A stretch of 64,000 bases of DNA from Siphonodentalium dalli (taxonomy: Eukaryota > Mollusca > Scaphopoda > Gadilida > Siphonodentaliidae). The first letter of the stretch is position 1. Every line of letters begins with the position of its first letter. Both the position numbers and the translations under genes were made by a program. The notes below the pieces were generated by a model. That model saw only the letters and a program-made list of their open reading frames with translations, was not told the origin of the DNA and did no database searches. Positions 1 through 11,430 of this stretch are shown one piece after another. Location of the stretch: contig CP136061.1 in the NCBI GenBank assembly GCA_032622095.1, forward strand, positions 234,234,944-234,298,943, in the 5' to 3' direction.

Positions 1-1929
1 GACCCATTTCGCCAAGAAAATTCAAAATCGACCAGATAGTATTTATATTATTATGATATTAAAAAAATCGCGGAAATATCCGAAGTCAGTCATGTGAGTG
101 CGATCACATGACCACAACGCGGTCACATGACCGATCATCTGCATCGACGCTTACCGATGACAGCGGTGGGTGGAGCTTGAAATAATTCCGCCAATCGCGT
201 AACGAATTGATAAATTACGCTGGATAATTACCTACGCCTTTACGATAAATAGCGATCACGGAATAAAACTGTTTGAATGTGCTGAATTCTGAACTGGCTT
301 TGCTAGAATGTGGATTATATAACGAATAATGATGGCTAAAATGCACTTTGATGCGATAAAAGTTATTTGAAATGAGATTAATTTATGCAGAAATGCATTG
401 ATCGAGCGAGCGAAATTTCGTGCGAAACTAATTTAACTGTTTCTGAAAGAATACAAGTTTGGCCATATACCGGTACATCATTCTTCGTTGTATGGTACCA
501 ATTTCGGAAGCTAGTTTACAGATTAGTGTCATCCAGTTGTGCGCTAAATGCGTACAATTAAATACAAATGGGTGTGATTAAAAAGGTGGTAGTTATTGTA
601 CTAGTACATGTATCATGATGGCTTAAATACGTCATAATAATGTTCCTGTCTGTTTCTTCACACGAAACATTTTGTGTGGAGAAGTGTACGACTGTGAACA
701 GCTTGCTAAAATCCTTCCAGTCAAGATCGATAAGTGAGTAAACAAAATAATTCACTCGAATACACAACAAACTGTTGAAACTACAATAATTATTAGTTAG
801 GCTGCAGTTTGGCATAACGACATTTTGTTAATTGAAGGCTAGCCTGGCATTGTTTTTCAGTTTGTTGTTTGTTTTATTTTACGTTTTGATGTCACATATT
901 GACTTTCTAGAGAGGATTTTTTTGAATTGTTAGCATAGAAAAACTCCAATGATTGCCTCTAATAAAGAGCGTCCATGTTTTCGTCGCGGTGTAGACAATA
1001 AAGAGCGTTCTCAATTATGAACGTGCTCTATTTCGATATGTCATGGGTGATTTTGTATTGTGACAATTAAATATAAAGAGCGTCCATGCTTCCGTCTCAC
1101 AAAAGCGGTAGACAATAAAGAGCGTTATAAATTTCGCACTGTGTTGTCTTTTTGGAGGTACTAAATAATGGATCGCTAGCCCGCTCACAACTGAACACAC
1201 TACATCTACTAGCCATCTTGGAATATGTGGAGATGACAGATACTCGGGATATTTATATCGAAAGTAAAACAACAAACAAACACAAAACAAAGGCGCATAA
1301 ATAGAGTTAACATTATTCAGCCCAGTGTTTATATAAATTTGGGCGCTTCTTATATATGTATGACCAGAGCGATAATGTTCGAATTCTTTCTATTCACTTT
1401 GTGGCATTTTAGAGTGCAAACAAGTTCGCGACTGACACTGATGAATAGTCACTGAGTGATTACAAATCACCGAATGAATACGCGAGACAATCAAAGCACT
1501 AATTACTGCCATCTATTTACCAAAACAGACACGTGCCGGCATGTTAATTATTAATGGCTACAAAAACAACAACCATTCTAGGGGCTATTAATTACTTTAT
1601 TCACAGAGTTATTGTCTTCTATCCAGATAAACGGCCAAAGCGTAACGTAATCTATACACCACACGCGCACATACGACTCCGCATTTTAGTATCGGCTGAC
1701 TTTCGATTACGTCCTCGTAGTCTGCATAAACTCCGGCTCCGAATCTGTGTTTTTAATTCGCTCCCCACAAGTACGTCACTCGTAGTTTAGTCACGGAAAT
1801 CTCCGAATACCGGTGGTGGTATTATTTATTTATTTTACGGGTTATTTATTACGCGATCGGAATGGGACTTGGATCATTTTAATCACAACAGGGAGGGCTT
1901 TCCGATTGCGTTTTGTAGTTTCTAGAGCG
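1..1929. other. Intergenic DNA, no gene recognised
   Basis: AT-rich sequence with only short open frames on either strand and none with a recognisable domain. The one repeated feature is AAAGAGCGT, at about 964, 1003, 1077 and 1119. It forms two direct pairs 40-50 bp apart with GGTAGACAATAAAGAGCG in common, and the same motif recurs elsewhere in the window. I see no splice-bounded exon. Confidence 0.5.
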
Positions 1930-2446
1930 AATAAGTCCTTTAAACATATTTTATTCGTATATAAATATACAAAAGGGATTGGGGCACAAGTTATTTCAAC
2001 TTAGGTAGCCCCTCTCCCGTACAAAATTGACAATACATTGTTATAAGATGACAAAAAGGCGATAACAGAAACGTTTGTACATGGTGAGAAAACAATTTGA
2101 ATTTGCATTATGTCGAATAACATCTTTCAGCGTATGTTTATGGATTACCAATTAGAACGAGCATAAATATGTGCATATCTATATCTATTGTGATATTTAA
2201 GGAAGATGTAAATATAGATTTCAAGGCTATGTATGTATCAAACATTTGACTGTAAGGTTAAGCTAAATTTGTATAGTAGTGAATTTGGCGATTCGCCAGA
2301 TGACGCCCTTGACAGTTACGCTGGAAGAAATTATCGATGTGTATACAAATGGTGCATGGATGTGGCAATCCGAATGGGGGAGGGGTGTCTAGCAATGTTT
2401 GTATTTGGTGTATATTGAGCGATTTGTGGTTGACATTGGATTGTGG

Positions 2447-3185
2447 CTATATGTCAACGCAGCCAGACGTTCTTGAATCGAAGCGTTTTGTCGCAGCAAT
2501 ATACTGTTGCACTATTTGGAAAAACCTTATATTCTCCGGAATTGAGATGTACGATATCCCGAAAAGAAACTGATCGATGTCGGTTATAATGAAGCGTTCG
2601 CGGTTTAACTTATCGTCAAGTTCCAACCGTTCATTTTGATATAAAGGGCACATAAAAAAGAAATGGTATGCATCTTCCAAAGGGTTCCCACAACTGCAAG
2701 CAGGACTTTCGGCTATGTAGTTTTGATACATATCAGCACGAAGATCACTGCACCCGTTTCGAATTCGGGAATGTATCATATGATATCGTCTGAGACCTGA
2801 ATAGAAGTGAGGGCTCACGGGGTTTGGGGGTTGGTATACGAGTCGTAAATTGAATTTGAAGTCAGAGAAAGGGACAACGTCGGTCATTTCAGTTGGGATT
2901 TTGTTCCAATCAGCTATCGCCGAGGGCAAAAAGGACTTTTTGTAGTGCTCAGTGTGGCATTGGTAAGAATAGAATTTTCCCGGGCGTCTGAAATTATAAC
3001 ATGAGACCTGGCTAGCTCTGGGTGGGAGGATGGTAGATAAGTAATTTGGCGATTCATTTTTTACTATTTTGTAAATCACTTCAAGCTTGTGGTATTGGCG
3101 CCGCGTTTCCAAAGAAAGCCAACCTACCTCCTGCAGGACAACAAAATTAGAAACCGAGCGTGTCAGTCCAGAGACTATACGGCAG
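2447..3185 (-). pseudogene. LINE C-terminal region with CCHC-like cluster (frameshifted continuation)
   Basis: The continuation after the frameshift starts at RIVSGLTRSVSNF and reads to a stop at 2447. It contains the usual post-RT segment (RRQYHKLEVIYKI, PRRPG-like block, LPSAIADWNKIP) and a late cysteine/histidine cluster CSCG...HFFFMCPLY typical of jockey/CR1 tails. It ends in YIAATKRF. The same ATKRF ending is visible in the truncated copy at 20240-20560. The upstream residues of this open frame (MGLRTALP...) lie on the wrong side of the shift and are not real. Confidence 0.75.
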
Positions 3186-4023
3186 CATCTGCATGGAGGC
3201 GGTCGAGCTTGTCTAATAGGTAACGCGGTGCGCAGTCCCATACAACATCAGAATAATCGAATAGTGGTAATATATAAGTTTTGTATATCTTTTCGAGCGT
3301 TTTTCTATCGAGTTGATATTTAAATCGCCTCAACTGGGCCAGACGAGAGGCGACCCTCTTCACTGTACTTTCTATATGAATGTTCCAGTTTAGATTTTGT
3401 TGTAGTTCAAGACCAAGGTGTTTATGAGATTCCACAAAGCTGATAGGGTCGTTTATAAATTTAAGGTTTGGTATTTCTGGAGAGGGTGGGGTCAACGAGA
3501 AAGACATACCTACGGTTTTGGTTGGGTTAAAGCTCACGAGCCAGTTTTTTGACCAGGTCGTTATTTTCGTCAAATCGTTATTCATAATTTTAGAAAGTTC
3601 ATCCAGATCCCAGTGGCTGCTCATAATACAAGTATCATCTGCGTACCGTATGATTCTCGTGATGGAGTCAATATTATCTGCTAAATCGTTTATATAGACG
3701 AGGAATAAAAAAGGGCCCAGATTATATCCCTGGGGAACTCCTGCGGAGATAACCTCGTAGCTGGAAAAGGTATTATTTATCAGGACTCTTTGTTTTCTGT
3801 TTAATAGATAGTCTTCGATCCATTGTAATGTCTGGCCCTCCACACCGTAGCGTTTAAGTTTGTATATCAGCCCCTTGTGCCATACTCTTTCAAATGCTTT
3901 GGATATGTCACAAAATATGCCGCATGTGAAGAGGCCTTTATCGATAGATTGACAGATATTGTGGCATAGGTCTATTAATTGGTATGTGGTATTGTGACCA
4001 GAGAGAAATCCGTATTGTAGCAC
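3178..4023 (-). pseudogene. Reverse transcriptase domain, truncated
   Basis: The open frame reads through RT blocks in order. It starts with the GFLSGHNTTYQLIDL-type helix, then FCDISKAFERVWH (catalytic Asp of motif A), then AGVPQGYNLGP...YINDL (motif B; family usual VPQGSxLGP), then IRYADDTCIM (YADD catalytic pair, near 3631-3645). It ends in the thumb region YSDVVWDCAPRYLLDKLDRL. The N-terminal APE endonuclease is absent. A one-base shift near 3180 moves the protein into the next frame. This would copy LINE RNA into DNA in an intact element; here it is a relic. Confidence 0.88.
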
Positions 4024-4033
4024 ACAATATGCA

Positions 4034-4400
4034 TATACAGTACAAAGCCCGTGGTTTTTTCAAAACCACGCGTGGCCAACATTTTAACACGGTAAAATCG
4101 CGCGTGGTCTTAGCGTGGTCAACTTCAGAAAAATGACCAGCGTGTTCAAAAACAGTCTGAACACGGCGTGTACATGCCGTGGTCATCCGAGTTCACGCCG
4201 TGGTCATCCGTGTTGAAGTCGTGTTCTTAGCGTGATCAATTTCGGCAAAATGGCCAGCGTGTTCAAAAACGGTCTGAACACGGCGTGTACATGCCGTGGT
4301 CATCTGAGTGCACGCCGTGGTCATCCGTGTTGAAGTCGTGTTAATAGCGTGGTCAGCCGTGTTTACGGCGTGGTCTGCATCCCAGTCAGGGACAGTGCGG
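4034..4400. repeat. CGTGGTCA/CGTGTTCA repeat with 115-bp tandem units
   Basis: GC-rich, built on CGTGGTCA, CGTGTTCA and their complements, with two about 115-bp units (GACCAGCGTGTTCAAAAAC at 4135 and again at 4250 with one change). The left edge reads TA followed by CAGTACAAAGCCCGTGG. The same edge, inverted, closes the related block at 15530-15860, so this is one mobile family in two orientations. The TA plus CAGT start is mariner-like, but the opposite terminus was not found. Confidence 0.6.
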
Positions 4401-5433
4401 GAGGTGTGAATAATCCGCGACATCAAAGAGTTGCCGCAGTAATACTTGCGTTAGGATTTTTTCGGGTATATTTGGCCCGGAATGATTTCGTCAATGAATA
4501 AAGAATTGTCAGATAAAATCTTTTATAATAAAAAACAATTTCATATATTGAATTATATATATATATATATGCATATTTGTTAATCCGTGTCAATGGCCTT
4601 TATATCCGTGTCATGTTTTGTTGTCGCATTTTATTTTAGTTGGCATTAATATTTTCTTGTGTTTCCCGGCCATAGCTAACAGACAGACAGACAGACAAAC
4701 AAACAAACAAACAGAAGTCCCAAACTATATATTAGATCATTTGTGGGTACCCGTTTCAAGGTGAAGGTCACCTCGGGTGGAAAAACTGACCCGATGAAAA
4801 TCTCCCCAAATTCCCAGGAACCCCTAAGTACGAACACAGACTTAAGAATCACACAACACGCTCATGTCTGTACACAGGCACAACACGCTCATGTCTGGAC
4901 ACATACACGCTCTTTATCAACGACACTGCGGATACGAACGCTCTTTAACTATCACGCAATTAACCCATGAATTCCCATTGCGGTGGCGGGGGGTTGGAGA
5001 ATGAGTGCTCTGACGTTCTCAGAAGCGGTCCGATGACCATTCCCGCGGTTTTTACCCTCAGATAGCAAGTTTGGGCTAAATCCGCCCGGCAGTTTTCCCG
5101 GCCTTAGCTAACAGACAAACAACAAACAAACAGAAGTCCTAAAATATAAAGTAGATTAAATGCAGATATTCTCGAATGTGAAACCGGTTTCGTTAGTTTA
5201 CCGTAGACAGTTGCGTCCCGAATTGAGAAGTAAATAATTACAATTGAGCGTAGTTTAGACGGTACTTTTGATTTGTTTGAGATTTTCGGCGATGCTACAT
5301 TTCCCCAGTTGGCATAGCACCTGAATACTGACTTATCAGGTTATACGCAACAGAACAAGTCCATAATATAAGTTAGCCTGTGCCAGCGCTAACAAGATAT
5401 CATATTTGTAGTTTGAGATCGGTTATCATTGCT
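4401..5433. other. Repeat-derived spacer, no gene recognised
   Basis: Holds a short (AT)n run at 4556-4570, two copies of a TAGCTAACAGACA...AAACAAACAGAAGTCC segment (4674-4720 and 5104-5140), and an AACGCTCTTTA pair at 4908-4947. Bases 5240-5345 match, in reverse orientation, bases 12425-12555. No open frame with a recognisable domain. Confidence 0.5.
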
Positions 5434-5464
5434 TTAACCCTTTACCCAACAGAACGATCCTGTG

Positions 5465-5532
5465 CCAATGCATTCTCTTTATATATGCGAGTCGACCATA
5501 GGTCGCATCGAATATATAAGAGAATGCATTGG
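5465..5532. repeat. Hairpin palindrome (left) of MITE copy 1
   Basis: CCAATGCATTCTC at the left pairs with GAGAATGCATTGG at the right, the stem continuing through TATATATGCGA. The apex contains GTCGACCATAGGTCGC. The stem is about 30 bp with one or two mismatches. Transcription of either strand would give a long hairpin RNA. Confidence 0.85.
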
Positions 5533-5613
5533 CTTAACACATTAAAAATTATAAAATTGTTAAAGAATGTAAGAAAAAATGGTAAAAAGTGTTAAAAAAA
5601 GATTTATTTTAGG

Positions 5614-5680
5614 CCAATGCATTCTCTTATATATGCGATGCGACCTATGGTCGACTCGCATATATAAGAGAATGCATTGG
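5614..5680. repeat. Hairpin palindrome (right) of MITE copy 1
   Basis: Same palindrome as at 5465-5532 in opposite orientation (apex GCGACCTATGGTCGAC). The two hairpins are therefore inverted copies of each other within a larger inverted repeat. Confidence 0.85.
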
Positions 5681-5834
5681 CACAGGGCATAACTGTAACT
5701 ATCACAATGTGGTCAAGGAGCCGGTTCCAATGATACCCATATTTGTATGGTTCTATTGAGACAGACCGAAGATATTTTAGGCTGTTGAAGCTTTATTTGG
5801 CCGGTTTTGGCCGGTTTGTTGGGTAAAGGGTTAA

Positions 5835-7824
5835 CAGTGATCTAGAACAGTCTTAACCATGCTAAATGAACAATAACTCTTAAAATGACTTAAATGTTCT
5901 GCAGTTTCGTCAAAAGTCACAATATTGAAAATAAAATAAAAGTTACCTAATTATGAATTTTATCAAGAATATACTAAAAGTATAGTATAATGATAATATG
6001 AATGTGATATTACCCACAAAACACTTTGTGTGAACCGAGAATTTAATTCAACGCAGAAGTCTTGTTAAAGTAAACTTATCGGGGACTCCTCTGTGTTGAG
6101 TGCTTTGCGTATAGCACACTTTACTCACTACTGTATCATAATATGGATTTTTGTTTATTAACAAACCGTACGGTCTTGACAAAAACATGCTATTTATGAT
6201 TTTACACAATATTTGATTGATTGTTTATTGCAAAGTCGTCAATTAAGGCGAAACATGCTATAACATATATACAATATTTACAATAGGTCACAAAAAACAA
6301 TTGTTACACAATCATACATATATTGATATATAATATGATAAATGTATAAATATATCGTAATATGTATTATAATATCTTATATATATTATATTATAATTTA
6401 ATTCTTTATAATATCATTATCATAATATTTTGCCTGAAATAAATATTCATTGATATAAATAATGCACCTAATCACACGTTTTTCAATTTGGAATAATCGG
6501 CTCAGTCATATTTTAATTTTCTTGATGCCAATTTGATAAAAATACTAACTTTTTTCAGTAATAGTTGATTTTCCAAAGATAATAGTCTTTCAAATTTTTC
6601 TTTCGTAGGATTCTCCCAGTAATATTTCGGGATATAGTCTGCTCGAATTATCTGATGTATATGTCTATAAATTTATATTCTTTCTGTTTATGGCGGTCTT
6701 AACCGATGCCACATTTTAAAAGAGCAACACCCATCGCGATGACAATACTTATATTTAAGTGTCAATCGTATATACCACACTATAACAGGTTGCTGAACGT
6801 TCTAGCATTCCATGAAGCAACAAAGAGTTGAGGTCGGTACAACCAATCTAGATCTATATTAAGTTCATTCGTTGTGTGTTCTTAGTGTTTCAGCCATGTG
6901 TATTGGCTACTATGCAAACTGAATCTATAGAAGGTGTTAAAGATGACGTACCGTTTGATGCGTTTCATTTCAGACTGAAGTGGCACCACGCCATTAAAAA
7001 CCCATATCGATAAATATTTAATGCATGCACTGATCGATACAAAAGGACGATCGGTTCTTAATTTCACGCTCGGAGTTCAGCCAGTGTCTTGTTGTCGTAT
7101 ATGACGTCGGTGATAGCCTATATTTTTGTAGTTCATCAATAGATGGATGGATCGATAAATGCCACTCAAAAAGACGACAATTTCCCCGTCAATTAAATAG
7201 ACCCGATATATCAACCAGCAATTAACACGTTCTTCAAGTAACCTTCAAGTAATGATTAGTGTCGATTAGTGAAATACCATTGTCTTTTAACATCTATCGG
7301 ATTCGTTTTACCGTGAAAGAACTATAGTTTGAAAGGGAATAAAGGTAATCGAAATGATGATTCGGGATCGTTTTGCAGACAACTATTGTTTTCGGTATGT
7401 TGTGATTCTATCTTACCACACAACAAAAAAAACTCCTGGCATGTGGTAGAGAACTAAGAAAAGTTATATTGAGCACTACAGCTACCCGGATATCGAATTA
7501 GTTCATCGCAAAAACAGTTGTATGAGGGTTAATTATTGCAAGCAGATACTGTCTATACGGTTTAAATATGATAAGGTGTCGGCTTCGAACATATTTTACA
7601 TCCATATTGTTCCATGTGGCAATAAGACTTATATACAAAGAATGATTCAGACATTGTCAATACTGAAATAGAACAAGATGGTACTAAAAATTATATCCAC
7701 ATGCGTTATTGACCACTATGGTTCCGGTCCCCAATGTGCATGAAAGCAGATGGAACATGTCAGTTCTTAATACACCTCCCTTTCGCGTACTTCGGACAAT
7801 AAATAACTGTGGTTTACGGTCTTA
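5835..7824. other. AT-rich spacer, no gene recognised
   Basis: Very AT-rich, particularly 6230-6480. The stretch at 6210-6300 (TTTATTGCAAAG...) resembles the complement of a LINE 3' end but carries no coding remnant. No domain or convincing exon seen. Confidence 0.45.
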
Positions 7825-8160
7825 TTGTTCGATATATCGCTTCGGTGTTGCGATCATCCTGTAGAAAATTTAATTCCGGTTCCAACAGTACCCCAACGGA
7901 CGTTTCGTACCACAACGGTACTTAGGACAGATTGGAACTCAGATCGCGACTTGACAAAACGTCATCCGTTATTCATGTTTATTTTAAAGATGATAAAGCT
8001 GCAGGCGTACACATGTGATGAATGCAACATGGTATATAAATCGCAAGCATCTGGGACAACGACCCTTCTATGGAATCATCTGTCCAAGAAGCATCCAGCA
8101 GTACATAAACAGGCTACACTGCGACTGTTGTTGCATCTTCAAGTTTATAATAACGGGTGA
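7825..8160 (+). pseudogene. BED-type zinc finger fragment (hAT transposase-like)
   Basis: The second half of this open frame contains CDEC, about 17 residues, then HLSKKH, in the context SGTTTLLWNHLSKKHP. That is the Cx2C...Hx4H pattern of the BED finger, a DNA-binding module found at the N-terminus of hAT transposases and ZBED proteins. The finger is at about 8005-8110. The frame ends soon after (stop at 8158), with no hAT catalytic or dimerisation domain following. It may be a decayed transposase start or a lone exon; the upstream part of the frame is unrecognised. Confidence 0.6.
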
Positions 8161-8429
8161 TTCCGAATGTTGATTTGCAATTTTGCATGCACATGCAATC
8201 TGTAAATATTTTGCGTGATTTTAGTTCCAATAATCCGTTTAGTGATATTTTAATCGCCGTGACGGTCGCATGGACGTTTTAATCAATTATCAATTGAAGT
8301 TAATAGTATTTTAAATGACGGTTCATCGCCACATGAGTTATGATGGAACATAGTGCATGTAGTTCATGGAACATTTCGTCTAATCGTTGACAAAACATGC
8401 CCAATTGAGAATGCAACGTACAGATATGA

Positions 8430-8482
8430 TTCGATTCGATATTCGATTCGATTTCCTGAATTCGATTCGATCAAAATCTCCA
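8430..8482. repeat. ATTCG-type microsatellite
   Basis: Irregular repetition of GATTCGATTCG. It lies just before the GC-rich tandem units. No coding meaning. Confidence 0.6.
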
Positions 8483-8497
8483 ATTCGCATGACCCTA

Positions 8498-8870
8498 GAG
8501 TAACATTTTCTAAGTTAACCTCGTGGGGTATGTCGCTATGTTATAACGTCGATATATAGTGTCCACGGGGCCATGGGTCCTCCCGGGCGGTCCCGGGCGG
8601 TCTCAGTGTTCTTTTTGTTTATATACCATTTTAGCGGATTTTGAGGGGTTAATAACACCGGCCGGAGTCGAGCGAGTGAGTAACATTTTACCTCGTGGGG
8701 TATGTCGCTATGTTATAACGTCAAAGATATAGTGTCGACGGGTCCATGGGCCGCCCGGGCGGTCCCGGGCGGTCGCAAGGTTCCTTTTGTTTATACACTA
8801 TTTTACCGGAATTTGAGGGGTTAATAACATCGCCGTAGACGCGTCAACGAGTCAATATATGGAATTAACA
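8498..8870. repeat. About 173-bp tandem units with CCCGGGCGGT cores
   Basis: Two adjacent units share CTCGTGGGGTATGTCGCTA, TTATAACGTC, a run of CCCGGGCGGT decamers, and TTGAGGGGTTAATAACA. The starts of the conserved blocks are at 8521 and 8693. The GC-rich core stands out against the AT-rich surroundings. A third, partial unit follows at 9040-9127. Confidence 0.75.
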
Positions 8871-9039
8871 CTCAGGTGTATTGCACTTCCGAGAATCACC
8901 AAAATAATCTGTCTGAAAACACACGAAGACAGTTTTCAAGACACCAGTAATCACCCAGGCTCTTTTAGCCAATATCGGCATTTGTGGTGTTAATATGACC
9001 GTCTGGAGACGAGCGAGCGAGTACATTTGTCTATGTTGC

Positions 9040-9127
9040 CCTCAGGTGGCATGTCGCTGCGTTATAACGTCGAGATATTGTCTCCACGTGGGGCAACCCG
9101 GGCGGTCCCGGGCGGTCCCGGGCGGTA
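9040..9127. repeat. Third, partial GC-rich unit
   Basis: Repeats GGCATGTCGCTGCGTTATAA and ends in three tandem CCCGGGCGGT decamers (9099-9127). Same family as 8498-8870, with 170 bp of other sequence between. Confidence 0.7.
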
Positions 9128-9129
9128 AT

Positions 9130-9975
9130 TAGTCACACAGCTGAACAGGTCTAGAGTCATTACATGATTTGTACACAACATAGACTCCACGTCCTACGCA
9201 CACACATGCGTGATGCATTGGACCTCGGAGAGACAATTCCACACGGAGTTTACGGATATGGACATCAGTTACAGAGTACAGTTTCGAATCGCGGGATAAG
9301 GACGATTGCGTCCCGGACATCTGCCCCTCAAAGATTGCCCAAGATATTTTTTTAGATCAGATTAGATACTTTATTCACAAAAAACATTTACATTACAACA
9401 TGCAGTGAGAACAAGTGGAGATTTTTTTTGTACAGGGGCAGTATGGCCAGGATTGGTCGTCTTCCTACTGCCCTTTTTTAAATTACCGTTATAGTTGTAT
9501 TAATGGACATAACTTTCAAAACAGTAAATTTTAGTTTCTTTTTTGAATTTACCAGGAGTATTTCAGTTGCATTGGTGAAAAATCATTTTCAAAATTTTAT
9601 TTAAATTTAAAAAACTAAATTTTGCAATACCACACTAAGCAGCACTAAGCCCCAAAAACGAACGGTATCTACACTATTTGTCTAATTGTACTTAATTTAG
9701 CTGACCTCTTTGTCTTCGATGGTGTCTGCATGGTGTTATATCATAATGCTCTGAAGAAGCCAATGTGTTTTCAAAACACTGGTGTTTCATAATCAGCTGA
9801 CCAACTAATCACTGGCCACTGTGTTTTAAAAGTTGAAACTTGAATTGACCCATACATTAATTAATTTCAATAAAGTATATAAAAATAAATATTATTGTAA
9901 AACTTATGGGAGGGCACTTGACATGAGGTCGAATGTACACACGCATGTTATGGTCATCAATAAAAGTAAATACCC
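9130..9975. repeat. Modular repeat, copy 1 (modules B and C)
   Basis: 9135-9320 (GATTTGTACACAACATAGAC...) matches 10680-10850 (module B), and 9400-9960 (ACAAGTGGAG...GGATTGGTCGTCTTCCTACTG) matches 10860-11400 and 13090-13640 (module C). Module A is missing, so the copy is 5'-truncated or recombined. No transposase and no defined ends seen. Confidence 0.75.
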
Positions 9976-9984
9976 TAAATGTCC

Positions 9985-11430
9985 CGTCAAGATATTTTCG
10001 ATCTAACAACAGGAAGATGTAAATCTATAAGATTCAATAAATATATATAGTCATATATTCCTGTCAAAATATTCGATTTATTTAGTATTAAGTTAGCAAT
10101 CTTCTTGAAATAATGCACGTGTATCGGTACCATTGCGACTCCCATATATAAGTTATTTTTATGAATAATCGCGGTGTGGTGGTATCTTTACTTTTTCTGG
10201 GCCAATTTTCACAATCGACGGGTTGAATTTCGATGAAATTTCCGTTAAATAAAATGGTGCTGCTCATTTGCCAATTTGAGCAGCAATTTCGAGAATATAA
10301 TTTGGACTATGGAGGTGATAATTAATTACGTAACGCCCACACCACGAGCTCCTCCTCCAATATAAATATATATTTCATTGTACGCGCGGGTGGTTTTGAT
10401 GCCACATACCCAATGGACAGGCGGGGAACAATCCACTTCTTGGTACGACCGAACCTGACATCGAATGAGTTAATTTAGTGCAAATGTCCATATCTCATAT
10501 AAAAAAAATCGACGGTTTCCTTTTCTCTGACTTCACCCATCGCCGCTTTTTGAAACGCATAGCAGGAAATGGCACCCTTTTGATAATCTCTAAACAATGG
10601 CTTGATTAGCCCATTGTCTCATTTTTGTCCGTCCGTTATTAATTTCCGGGTGCCTGAGGAATATATAATAACAGTGAAAACTGAACAGGGCTACATGCAT
10701 TGCATGATTTGTACAAAACATAGACTCCACGTCCTACGCCCATACATGCTTGATGCATTGTATATCGGAGAGACAATTTCACACAGTTTACGGATATGGG
10801 ACATCGGTTACAGAGTACAGTTTCTAATCGGCGGGATACGGACGATTGCACAACAGTGATAACAAGTGGAGAATTTGTTTTGTACAGGGCCAGTATGGCA
10901 AGGATTGGTCGTCTTCCTACTGATCTTGTTTTACTTAACGTTATAGTTGTATTGATGTATATAACTTAAAAAAAAAAAAAAATTAATTTTAGTCTCTTTA
11001 TTGAATTTACCAGGACTATTTCATTTGCACTGGTGAAAAATCATTTTAAAATTTTTTAATTTAAATTAAAAAAACAAAATTTTGCAATACCACACTAAGC
11101 CCCAAAACGAATCTTATCTACACTATTTGTCTAATTGTACTTAATTTAGCTGATCTCTTTGTTTTCGATGGTGTCTGCGTGGTGTTATATCATAATGCTA
11201 TGAAGAAGCCAATGTGTTTTCAAAACACTGGTGTTTCATAATCAGCTGACCAACTAATCACTGGCCACTGTGTTTTAAAAGTTGAAACTTGAATTGACCC
11301 ATACGTTAATTAATTTCAATAAAGTATATAAAAATAAATATTATCGTAAAACTTATGGGAGGGCACTTGATATGAGGTCGAATGTACACACGCAGATTAG
11401 GGTGCATTTACATTGCTACATAAATGTACA
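9985..11430. repeat. Modular repeat, copy 2 (modules A, B and C; fullest)
   Basis: In order: a lead-in (GTCCCGTCAAGATATTTTCG, also at 15117), module A (10075-10585, matching 12570-13088 and 15195-15480), module B and module C. At about 1.45 kb this is the most complete member. Nothing in it codes convincingly. The superfamily is unknown to me. Confidence 0.75.

Larger units (their letters stand above)
1930..4030 (-). mobile_element. 5'-truncated jockey/CR1-like non-LTR retrotransposon
   Basis: A minus-strand LINE remnant. It consists of reverse transcriptase (4023 to about 3178), a C-terminal region (about 3180 to 2447) and a 3' part reaching about 1930. The terminal sequence (rc of TAGCCCCTCTCCC near 2009) recurs at 20280-20340 in another truncated copy, which fixes the 3' end. 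The 5' end stops at about 4025, where it abuts the CGTGGTCA repeat; the endonuclease and the start of the RT are missing. It is broken and cannot move by itself. The clade is judged from RT style (SKAF, VPQG, YADD) and is uncertain within jockey/CR1. Confidence 0.85.
5438..5830. mobile_element. piggyBac-like MITE, copy 1, containing two hairpins
   Basis: 393 bp bounded by TTAA on both sides (5434-5437 and 5831-5834). The inverted ends are CCCTTTACCCAACA and TGTTGGGTAAAGGG. TTAA targets with CCC-type ends are characteristic of piggyBac. Inside lie two nearly perfect palindromes of about 67 bp (5465-5532 and 5614-5680), themselves arranged head to head around an AT-rich spacer. No transposase; non-autonomous. 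Confidence 0.82.
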
